A DNA stretch of 37,283 nucleotides. It comes from a virus. Below, piece after piece: positions 21,324 through 27,756 of the stretch. The stretch is taken from the IMG/VR virus record IMGVR_UViG_3300049432_000202, positions 1-37,283 of that record, one strand, 5' to 3'. Under the pieces are notes generated by a model. That model made no database searches. It worked only from the letters and a program-made list of their open reading frames with translations, and was not told the origin of the DNA. Each line of letters starts with the position of its first letter. Positions within the stretch are counted from its first letter, which is position 1. A program made the translations under genes and the position numbers.

Positions 21324-22928
21324 TTAGTCAAGCTCTTCGTTCGGCAGGAGACTCGCCGGTCGGTCGAGCTTCTCCTCGTCGAGGATGCGGGCGGTCTCCT
21401 CGAGCACCTGCTCCTCCGACCAGTCCGGATGAACCATCTCGACGCCGGTCTGGATCGAGATCGTCCGCGCGGTGCGAAGCACACCGACGGCCTCGGCGAT
21501 CTCTTGCGGGCCTTCACCGGTCGCGTCGGAGAACGCCATGCGGGGGCGCAGGACCGGGGTCGAACGCTCCCACACGGCCTTGTCGAGGAAGAGCAGGATC
21601 TCCAACATCTCGCTGACGGGTTGGCGGATGTATCGCTCTTTCTTCGCCGTCGTCGAGAGGCTCTTTCGTTCCCGCATCCGTCGCGCCGTTCCCGACTCGG
21701 CGGTTCCCTCGAAGTTTGCCCGGAACGTTTGAGGCGAGTAGCCGGCGTCAGAGATCGCCTCTTCGCGCAACGCGTTGCAGGTGTTGAAATGCGCCTCCGT
21801 CCGGATCTCGAACTGGATCTCCTTGATCCCGTCGGTCGCCTTCGCGTCGGCGTGCTGTGGCCCCATATCCATCGGCGTGAACGCCTCGCGGTCGATGTTG
21901 AACCAATGCCCCGAGGCGGAGTCGCCCGGAACCGAATCGAGGTATTGACGCTCGACGAGGATGCGCGCTTTGCCGAGGCGGATGTCCCGCATCCACGACG
22001 TGTAGGTCTCGTCGAGAGCGTCCATGATCGACTCGATCCCCTGGAAGTCGGAGCGGCCCTGATAGCCCTGGAGTCGACGGTTCGGCAGAACATTGGGGAT
22101 GTATCGAACGAAGAGGCCCTTGCTCTCGTCGAACCCCTCGACCCGTATCTCGTCGCCGTCCGTGAGTGAGTCGGCCAGGTCCTGCGTTGCGGGGTGCGCG
22201 GTCAGCGGGATCTTCTGTCCGAGGGCTTCGGGATTCGATGACTCGTAGAGGCCGTGGAGGATGACGCCTTTCTCGTGGCGCTCCAAGTGACGGACCGTCC
22301 GGCTGTCGTTGGTCTCGAGCTCGGTCCAGAACGTGACGGCGGTGAGGATGCCGAACCGAAACTCGGGCACCGCGCGGTCGGCCTGGACCACGGTCAGCAT
22401 CGGGTAGTCGGCTAGCTCCCTGTCCCACGCTGGCCGCAGGTACGCGCCGCCGAGAGCTGCGGACCATTCGGCCATCTCGACGAGGGTGTTCTGCACACCG
22501 GCGACCTCGATCAACTCGTTGAGGCGGTCCTGTGCCGCTATCGCATCGGACGCGGTCTCGGGTGCATCGGAGCCGTCATCCTCCGGGGCGTCGTCGTCGA
22601 TCTCGAAGGTAGGAGGCTCACCGAAGAGGAGGTTGGCGGAGGTCGATGCGATGTCGCCGGCGAGCGGGACGTGCAGCTTCAGGAAGCTCCCGACGTTGAG
22701 CGGATCCTTCGCGCCCTGCCGTCCCCAGAAGAAGTTTCGGATCGACTGACCGATCGAGCGGCGGTTCGCATCGACCCTATCGACGGGTTGGGCTCCGTCG
22801 GAGCCGTGCGCGCGGCCGAGCTCGTCCGCGTCACCACCGAACCATGCGGCGTGCCGCCGTTGCTCCTCGAGATGTTTCCGCACCGACCGCGGCGGCCACG
22901 GAGCGTTCCTGTCCTCGGGCAGACTCAC
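21324..22928 (-). CDS. Portal protein
   Basis: The product has 534 residues, the dodecameric DNA entry ring of the head. Features typical of siphovirus portals: N-terminal RRSIGQSIRNFFWGR, LHVPLAGDIASTSANLLFGE, WSAALGGAYLRPAWD, then TGIKEIQFEIR-like strand IKEIQFEIRTEAHF, NALREEAISDAGYSPQTFRA and the helix TARRMRERKSLSTTAKKERY. The stem/crown region ends in an acidic tail. GTG at 22928 forms a GTGA overlap with the DnaJ-like zinc gene. It lies after the terminase genes and before minor capsid 2. There is an acidic insertion (DDDAPEDDGSDAPE) at about residues 110-125. Confidence 0.93.
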   Translation of the reverse strand: MSLPEDRNAPWPPRSVRKHLEEQRRHAAWFGGDADELGRAHGSDGAQPVDRVDANRRSIGQSIRNFFWGRQGAKDPLNVGSFLKLHVPLAGDIASTSANLLFGEPPTFEIDDDAPEDDGSDAPETASDAIAAQDRLNELIEVAGVQNTLVEMAEWSAALGGAYLRPAWDRELADYPMLTVVQADRAVPEFRFGILTAVTFWTELETNDSRTVRHLERHEKGVILHGLYESSNPEALGQKIPLTAHPATQDLADSLTDGDEIRVEGFDESKGLFVRYIPNVLPNRRLQGYQGRSDFQGIESIMDALDETYTSWMRDIRLGKARILVERQYLDSVPGDSASGHWFNIDREAFTPMDMGPQHADAKATDGIKEIQFEIRTEAHFNTCNALREEAISDAGYSPQTFRANFEGTAESGTARRMRERKSLSTTAKKERYIRQPVSEMLEILLFLDKAVWERSTPVLRPRMAFSDATGEGPQEIAEAVGVLRTARTISIQTGVEMVHPDWSEEQVLEETARILDEEKLDRPASLLPNEELD

Positions 22929-23173
22929 CGCGCCACCGCCATCTCGGGCTCTCGTATGTCTCCGTGACCGTGGCACGTCGGGCACGGGATTACCCGGCCG
23001 TTGATCTCGAGGTCGCCTTCCCCGTCGCAGTCCGCACATTCGAGCTTCGACATCTCTCGCTTCGAACGTGTTGCCGGATTGCTGAAGACCCCCTTGTCGA
23101 GCCTCTCGACCGACGTGAAGTGACGCCGGCGGATCGCGTTGTGCGCTTTGCGACGTCTCTTCTGGACCGTCAT
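22925..23173 (-). CDS. Small DnaJ-type zinc-finger protein
   Basis: The product has 82 residues. Basic N-terminus (QKRRRKAHNAIRRRHF) is followed by Cys-x-x-Cys-x-Gly-x-Gly twice: CADCDGEGD and CPTCHGHGD, separated by a short beta hairpin (LEINGRVIP). This is a single DnaJ central-type zinc module. ATG at 23173 overlaps the upstream stop as ATGA and the stop overlaps the portal start as GTGA. It may be a chaperone-like or nucleic-acid-binding factor in head assembly; the function is not established. Confidence 0.8.
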   Translation of the reverse strand: MTVQKRRRKAHNAIRRRHFTSVERLDKGVFSNPATRSKREMSKLECADCDGEGDLEINGRVIPCPTCHGHGDIREPEMAVAR

Positions 23174-23685
23174 ACCGATCGCAGCCCCGGAACTTCGAGG
23201 CCGGTGCCCAGGCGCGCCGTGCCCGCCAGCTCGGTGATCTTGGTAAGGACCTCGTCGAGCGCCTTCCCCTTCTCGGGCGAGCCGTTGGCGTGGATCGTCC
23301 ACGCGAGGGCGAGGAGTTGGCCGAGCTCCTGAAGCTGCTTGGTCAGGGCGTCGGTCTCGTCGGCCGAGCCGGAAACAAAAGCAGTGTCGAGGGCGAACGG
23401 GAGGATCGGGGCCCCGTAGAAGTGAAGCCAGAACCGTTGATCGAAGTGCAGCGATCGCATATCGATCTCGTCGCACTGGATCAAGACCGAGACGACGTGG
23501 GTCTCTTTCGGGCCTTCGGGGGTATCGAGCGTCGACGTCGAGATGAACGCCTCTTCGATGTTCTCCGCGCCGACATGGTCGCCTTTGATGGGGACCTTCG
23601 TCGCGCCCTCGATGGCGAGGCCGTCGGGAATCCGGACAGGCTTCAGGGTGGCGTCTCCTCGATCAAGGCGATCGGGGGAACGCAC
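23170..23685 (-). CDS. Unknown protein upstream of portal (start uncertain)
   Basis: The product is about 171 residues if begun at GTG 23685. The folded part seems to start at about residue 15 (LKPVRIPDGLAIEG). It is acidic, with beta strands (KETHVVSVLIQCDEIDM, RFWLHFYGAPILPF) and a final helix set (TDALTKQLQELGQLLALAWT). GTG at 23685 has no good ribosome site. A CTG 42 bases inside lies 8 bases after GAGGAG and may be the true start, giving about 157 residues. No family is recognised. It is the first gene of the head run after the opposing + gene. Confidence 0.7.
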   Translation of the reverse strand: MRSPDRLDRGDATLKPVRIPDGLAIEGATKVPIKGDHVGAENIEEAFISTSTLDTPEGPKETHVVSVLIQCDEIDMRSLHFDQRFWLHFYGAPILPFALDTAFVSGSADETDALTKQLQELGQLLALAWTIHANGSPEKGKALDEVLTKITELAGTARLGTGLEVPGLRSV

Positions 23686-23722
23686 CCCGGGAAGTCGCGG
23701 CCATCATCGCATCGAAGGCAAG

Positions 23723-23784
23723 CCTTTCGGGTCGGAGAAAACTGTCACACCCTCCTCCTAGAGTCGGAGCAACCGACCGAAAGG
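23723..23784. promoter_or_regulatory. Imperfect inverted repeat covering a ribosome-binding site
   Basis: CCTTTCGGGTCGG (23723-23735) and CCGACCGAAAGG (23773-23784) are complementary apart from one unpaired base, with about 37 bases between. The right arm includes the start of the AAGGGGG ribosome site of the + gene at 23796, so the folded + transcript would hide it. It also lies between the divergent starts at 23685 and 23796 and could be an operator. Confidence 0.45.
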
Positions 23785-23795
23785 GGGCACACGCG

Positions 23796-23984
23796 GTGCC
23801 AGAAGAGAACGACAACCGGGCCATCGGGAATCTCCTCGATGACACCCGCAAAGCGCTACTGATAGAGATCGAAAAGACGGTGAAGGGCAGAGGCCCGTTT
23901 GCCGCCAACGTCCTGCGGGACTACGCGGAGGCATGGGCCTGGTGCTCGTCCCCGTCACAACATCACGGAGGGTCGGCGGACTAG
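23796..23984 (+). CDS. 62-residue protein encoded against the operon direction
   Basis: The product has 62 residues with a helical centre (DTRKALLIEIEKTVKG) and ANVLRDYAEAWAWCSSPSQH near the end; the AEAWAW...P-x-Q-x-H-G-G end resembles small proteins of unknown function in actinobacteria and their phages. GTG at 23796 follows AAGGGGG by 8 bases. Its TAG (23982-23984) shares CTAG with the stop of the large terminase on the other strand, a perfect tail-to-tail fit. It is the only well-supported + gene inside the leftward run. Codon use is like its neighbours. It could be expressed from the divergent region at 23690-23790; a role in lysogeny or regulation is possible. Confidence 0.75.
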   Translation: MPEENDNRAIGNLLDDTRKALLIEIEKTVKGRGPFAANVLRDYAEAWAWCSSPSQHHGGSAD

Positions 23985-25279
23985 GCCGCTTCTTCTTCGT
24001 CAGCGACCCACGGCTTCCACACCCGCCACGTTCCCTGCACGAGGTAGCGGAGCGTGTCGGGGCCGTGGTCGTCGCGCTTGATCGGAGCGTCTTCGCCCTT
24101 CTTCTGTTTGGTCTCGTCCCACGCGTAACCGGGCATCTCTTCGATGAGGCCGGTGCAACTATCGTGAACGAGGACCCTGCGCGCGGCCAGTAGGGATGAC
24201 GTGTTGCGGATCCCGTCGAGGACCGCGTTGTCGGCCGACCACACACGCTGAAACCCGTCGACGTGCAGTTGCCGGATGAAGCTCGCCGCGCTCGGGTCGA
24301 CGATGATGTTCGACAGCCCCGCCGAGACCACCGTCCCGGGCTTGCCCGATGCCGCCGGCTGCTTGATGAGTTCGGGCATCTCTGCTCGGAGCCACGACAC
24401 GAGGGCGTCGGAGTATTCCTTGTCGGTCTTCTGTCGGTTCCCGGGTGCCTGTGAATCCCATCGCCACTCGCGCGCGACGAGGAGATGGTCAAACGGCTCG
24501 GAGACGTGCAGCATGAGTAGCGCGACGAAGGGCGCCGAGGTCCCGTAGTCGATGCCGAGCCACGCTTGCCGGACCGCGGAGATCGGTGGCAACGCCGGCA
24601 CGACGTGGGTCTCCGACCACATGTCGTAGATCGCACCCTCGGCCAGCACCCACAGCCCGTCGATGTAGCGGCGGTACCACAGGGTGCCGGGCCCGTACTC
24701 GAGCTTCAGGGAATTCTTGTACTGAGCGGTCAGGTGCGGGTTGTCGTCGAGCACGAAGTGGAAGACGTTGAGGTCGAGCTCGTGGGCCCGGTCGATGAAC
24801 TTCTTCTTCAGCCAGTGATACGGCGAGTCGGGGTTGGTCGTGGCGAAGATGCGAGCGCCGGGGACCGAGCACCGCGACAGCATCATGTTCCAGAACGACT
24901 CGGGCGCGAGTGACGCCTCGTCGATGTAGGCGCCGGCGTACGTCCCTCCACGGATCTTCTCTTCGGCTTGCTCCGAGGACGCTCCTCGAACGTGGACGAG
25001 TCGACCGAGGAGGTAGAGCTCGCCCGACCCCTTCACGTAGCGACAGCGCTTCTTCCCGAGCCACGTCTGCAGGACGTCGATGATGTTTGCCTTCACCGTA
25101 CGCTCGGTGCGACCGACGAGGAGCAGCGGTCCGGGTGGCGCGTTGCGGACGAAGACGAGGAACGCTACCAGTGAGGCCACGGTCTTCGACGATCGAACCG
25201 AGCCTTCCCACAGGTTGATGCGGGCGTTCGAGCGCGCGACCGAACGAGCGGCTTTCCCCTTCAGGGGGATGAGGTTCAC
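23981..25279 (-). CDS. terL: Terminase large subunit
   Basis: The product has 432 residues, the ATPase and nuclease motor that packages DNA through the portal. ATPase: Walker A GSVRSSKT (26-33), Walker B AYIDEAS with Asp120-Glu121, and FATTNPDSP as the coupling motif (about 145-153). Nuclease: LGIDYGTS at about 241, IIVDPSAASF (about 323) and DHGPDTLRY at the end, giving three acidic positions as in RNase H-like terminases of the Terminase_3/PBSX type. GTG at 25279 forms a GTGA overlap with the ParB-like gene. Its stop shares CTAG with the opposing gene. Its similarity group suggests headful or cos packaging cannot be told from here. Confidence 0.96.
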   Translation of the reverse strand: MNLIPLKGKAARSVARSNARINLWEGSVRSSKTVASLVAFLVFVRNAPPGPLLLVGRTERTVKANIIDVLQTWLGKKRCRYVKGSGELYLLGRLVHVRGASSEQAEEKIRGGTYAGAYIDEASLAPESFWNMMLSRCSVPGARIFATTNPDSPYHWLKKKFIDRAHELDLNVFHFVLDDNPHLTAQYKNSLKLEYGPGTLWYRRYIDGLWVLAEGAIYDMWSETHVVPALPPISAVRQAWLGIDYGTSAPFVALLMLHVSEPFDHLLVAREWRWDSQAPGNRQKTDKEYSDALVSWLRAEMPELIKQPAASGKPGTVVSAGLSNIIVDPSAASFIRQLHVDGFQRVWSADNAVLDGIRNTSSLLAARRVLVHDSCTGLIEEMPGYAWDETKQKKGEDAPIKRDDHGPDTLRYLVQGTWRVWKPWVADEEEAA

Positions 25280-26121
25280 GCGAGCTTCGAGTGAAGGCGC
25301 TCGTGGGCCCCGCAGTAATCCGAGCTGTTGAGCCGGGACAGGATCGAGATGCAGCCCGGGTGCTTACAGGTCCGCTTCTGCACCCGGATCTCGCCCGTCG
25401 ACTCGGCGTCGCCGGTGAGGGCATTCAGCGCCCGCCGGAGCCGTTCGAGACGCTTCGCAACGTCGTTGTCGTGCAACGGGACGGAGCCACCCTCGAGGAT
25501 GCGGATGAGCTTGTCGGCGTACATGATCGTGAAGCGCGCCTGCGGTGGCCGGCTCGCGCGGTCCTTGCCCCGCTCACGAGCCCGCTCGGCCCTCACGTAC
25601 TCGTTCGCCTCGGCCATCGTCATCTCGCCGCGGTGCAGCTTCTTCTGCATCGCCTTCGACAGCGACAGGTAAGAGATCCGGGTCGAGACGTAGTAGTCGT
25701 TCTTCCCGAGCAGCTCCGCGACCTCGACCTGGGTGAGGCCCTCGTCGACCAGCCGCTGGCACGCGCGGCCTTCTTCGATCGGCGAGAGATGTTCACGGTG
25801 GACGTTCTCCGCGAGCATAGCGGCGAGTCGATCGGCATCGGTCTCGAACTGACGCACCGTACAGGGCACCTTCTTCAGCCCGGCCTCTCGTGAGGCAGCG
25901 AGACGGCGATGGCCGCAGATCAACCGGAACGACGACTTGCCGGCCTGCTCGACGACGAGAGGCTCGAGGAGACCGATGCGGCGGATGGACTCGGCGAGCT
26001 CATCGACCTCGGTCGCCTCGATCCGCATGTTCTCCCCGGACAGGAAGATGGCGGCGATCGGGATGTACCGGAGGGGCACTGCCGATTTCTCGACCTCAGA
26101 TGAGGCGGCGCGGACGGTCAT
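25276..26121 (-). CDS. ParB/Spo0J-like DNA-binding protein next to terminase
   Basis: The product has 281 residues. The ParB N-terminal domain is clear: MRIEATEVDELAESIRRIGL, LEPLVVEQ, FRLICGHRRLAASREAGLKK, then AAMLAENVHREHLSPIEEGR. The helix-turn-helix follows (LTQVEVAELLGKNDYYVSTR). The C-terminus has a Cys/His set (TCKHPGC ... YCGAHERLH) that could bind zinc. CTPase-type ParB motifs (GHRR, ENxxRE) are present, with NVHRE in place of NLQRE. ATG at 26121 lies 6 bases after AAGGAG. No ParA partner is in the window, so plasmid-like partition is not supported. It may bind phage DNA for packaging or regulate transcription. Confidence 0.88.
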   Translation of the reverse strand: MTVRAASSEVEKSAVPLRYIPIAAIFLSGENMRIEATEVDELAESIRRIGLLEPLVVEQAGKSSFRLICGHRRLAASREAGLKKVPCTVRQFETDADRLAAMLAENVHREHLSPIEEGRACQRLVDEGLTQVEVAELLGKNDYYVSTRISYLSLSKAMQKKLHRGEMTMAEANEYVRAERARERGKDRASRPPQARFTIMYADKLIRILEGGSVPLHDNDVAKRLERLRRALNALTGDAESTGEIRVQKRTCKHPGCISILSRLNSSDYCGAHERLHSKLA

Positions 26122-26176
26122 GGCCTGCTCCTTCGCACGGGAGCGGGAACGCACCACTCGGGACTGGTTGAACGGT

Positions 26177-26647
26177 TCACGACGCGCCGCCGGCCATCGA
26201 GTCGAGCCACTCATCAACCCGCGACAGGTCCTCGCCCCCACCTTGGTGCGACTCGATGAGGACGTAGCCGTGGAGACAGCCGTTGGCGCGGAACATGATG
26301 TGGCGCTTGTCGGCGAAGGTCGGCTCGTCCATCTCGTGCTTCGCGAGCTCGCCGTCCGACAGGATCTTGAAGATGTTGGCCCTCTTGTGCAGCTCGTCCA
26401 TCGATGTGTGGAACTCCTCGAGCAGGCGCGCCTTGGCCTCTTCGAGCTTGCGAGCGTTGTCGGCGGCCCGGGCCTCGGTGGCTTTCTTCGTCTGCGACCG
26501 GTCGAACTCGACACCGATGCCGCGCGCGATCTTCGTGATCGTCGAGACGCTTCGAGAGAAGTCCCGGGCGATCTCGTTGCGGGGTTTCCCCGTGCGGATC
26601 TCCGCTTCGATGCGGGCCCGTTCGTCGTCAGATAGACGGGGTGGCGT
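26177..26647 (-). CDS. terS: Terminase small subunit with an apparent ACG start codon
   Basis: The product has 156 residues. The N-terminal helix-turn-helix (RARIEAEIRTGKPRNEIARD, then FSRSVSTITKIARG) is followed by a charged coiled coil and a C-terminal block FADKRHIMFRANGCLHGYVL ... GGGEDLSRVDEWLDSMAGG. I recognise that block from HTH-type small terminases of actinophages. The frame is open from 26671 but has no ATG, GTG or TTG before codon 83. The perfect AGGAGG at 26661-26656 lies 8 bases before ACG at 26647, which would give (M)PPRLSDDERAR. An ATG at 26401 would remove the DNA-binding half. Either ACG is used or one base is in error. It sits directly before the ParB-like and large terminase genes. 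Confidence 0.8.
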   Translation of the reverse strand, partial: TPPRLSDDERARIEAEIRTGKPRNEIARDFSRSVSTITKIARGIGVEFDRSQTKKATEARAADNARKLEEAKARLLEEFHTSMDELHKRANIFKILSDGELAKHEMDEPTFADKRHIMFRANGCLHGYVLIESHQGGGEDLSRVDEWLDSMAGGAS

Positions 26648-26746
26648 GGTTCGGTCCTCCTCCGGTCCTGCCGGTTAAAGGCACCGAACGCGTGTGCCTG
26701 CTACGACGAGGAGGTTACGACGCGCGTCTAGCTTCGAGTCGGAGGG
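26648..26746 (-). promoter_or_regulatory. Short gene-free region before the packaging genes
   Basis: It holds the AGGAGG ribosome site at 26656-26661, an inverted repeat AGGCAC / GTGCCT (26679-26684, 26694-26699, 9-base loop) and a perfect palindrome GACGCGCGTC (26719-26728). No convincing promoter boxes were found. The inverted repeat lies just upstream of the small-terminase ribosome site and may be an operator or a terminase recognition site. Confidence 0.35.
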
Positions 26747-27166
26747 TCAGTGGAAGATTTCCGGAAACTCCGTGTGGACGATGACGTCTTTCATGATCGC
26801 TCCCCGACCGTCGGTCCACCGGAGTCGCGCCCGCACGTCGAGAGCGGCGAGGTTCTCATCCGAGTAGATCGGCCACGACTGACCGGCGTCGAGATGGATC
26901 GGATGTTCGATGAGAGCGAGCGGCTCTCGCGTGACGTCGTCCTCGGTGTAGGTGACCTCGCATTGCACATCGTTCGCCTGGTGCGGGCCACGGTTGTAGA
27001 GGACGAGGAAGAACGCACTGCTTCGGTACTCGGACTCGATCGTCAACTCGGCCGCACGTTCCTGCTTGTCCGAGCGACGGTCTCGCACGATGCCGCGGAT
27101 GAACGTCGCCAGGACGAGAGCAGCCGTTAAGGCGGTAGCCCACGCCGTTACATCGGGAGCGTTCAG
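26747..27166 (-). CDS. Membrane-anchored small protein, CTG start suspected
   Basis: The product has about 139 residues. One N-terminal membrane helix (about 6-24, VTAWATALTAALVLATFIRG) is followed by RDRRSDKQ and a soluble beta-rich domain (about 40-139) ending TEFPEIFH. The longer frame upstream has no gene-like content. The likely start is CTG at 27166, which overlaps the stop of the upstream 53-residue gene as CTGA, in line with the ATGA/GTGA/TTGA habit of this operon. A GTG inside the helix end would lose the membrane part. No family is recognised; the layout (anchor plus beta domain) resembles membrane proteins of unknown function in Gram-positive hosts. Confidence 0.6.
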   Translation of the reverse strand: MNAPDVTAWATALTAALVLATFIRGIVRDRRSDKQERAAELTIESEYRSSAFFLVLYNRGPHQANDVQCEVTYTEDDVTREPLALIEHPIHLDAGQSWPIYSDENLAALDVRARLRWTDGRGAIMKDVIVHTEFPEIFH

Positions 27167-27324
27167 CCGGGAGCGCCGAGGTCGTTCATCGGGTTCGACA
27201 TATCTTCCTTGTCCCAATGGCGGGCCTGACGTCCGGCACCTTCGAGCGCCTCGGCATCCGCCTTGGTAATCTTCCCCGGCCGTCCGGGTTTGCGGTCCCA
27301 CTCGCCGGCGAAGCGACGGATCAT
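27163..27324 (-). CDS. 53-residue hypothetical protein
   Basis: The product has 53 residues, hydrophilic, with a basic first half (MIRRFAGEWDRKPGRPGKIT) and an acidic second half ending in NDLGAPG. There is no family, membrane segment or Cys pattern. ATG at 27324 lacks a Shine-Dalgarno. Its support is the clean CTGA junction with the next gene and a third-position GC near 77 percent. An in-frame extension of about ten residues upstream also looks possible but has no start. About 130 bases without a leftward gene lie before it. Confidence 0.45.
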   Translation of the reverse strand: MIRRFAGEWDRKPGRPGKITKADAEALEGAGRQARHWDKEDMSNPMNDLGAPG

Positions 27325-27453
27325 CGGTTCGAACCATCGGCGGTCTGATCGTCGGCGGGATGGGGATCCAGGAGGCTGAGAAGGTCCAGGCGAACGCCTA
27401 CCTCGCTCAGAAGCGTCGCGAGGAGCAGGGCACGAGCTGGTAGTGACGGTCGG

Positions 27454-27756
27454 TCACCGCAGAGGGGTCAGTTCCCGGTTGTACTCGGCGAGCAACTCAT
27501 CGTCGGCGGGCTTCCCCTGTCGCCGGCGCTTCTCGATCCTCTTCCGGAGGGCCAGACCGTCGTCGGTGATGTGGGCGATCGGGAAGACCTGACGGCAATA
27601 GGGGCACTGCATGTACTGGACGACGCCGACCGGGTCGAGGTCTCCGAAAGTGAGCTTGAGGGTCGGGTTCGCCTGCACGACCACGGTCTTCTTCTCGCGC
27701 ATCTTCGCGACGAAGGTCCGGCCGCATCCGTTGTCGCCGTCACAGGTGACCTTCAC
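27454..27756 (-). CDS. Small zinc-ribbon protein
   Basis: The product has 100 residues. Cys pairs: CDGDNGC near the start (residues about 5-11) and CPYC at about 52-55, with strands between (KTVVVQANPTLKLTF, VGVVQYMQ); this gives a complete zinc ribbon. The last 35 residues form a basic/acidic helix (LRKRIEKRRRQGKPADDELL). GTG at 27756 forms a GTGA overlap with the methyltransferase stop. A nucleic-acid-binding or transcription-related role is plausible; the family is not identified. Confidence 0.75.
   Translation of the reverse strand: MKVTCDGDNGCGRTFVAKMREKKTVVVQANPTLKLTFGDLDPVGVVQYMQCPYCRQVFPIAHITDDGLALRKRIEKRRRQGKPADDELLAEYNRELTPLR

Noticed and set aside
25276-26514. 412-codon version of the ParB-like gene
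   Set aside because: The extension overlaps the small terminase in another frame; AAGGAG before ATG 26121 fixes the shorter start.
27318-27345. GGTTCGAACC resembling a tRNA T-loop
   Set aside because: The flanking bases do not pair as a T-stem on either strand and no acceptor or anticodon arm was found.
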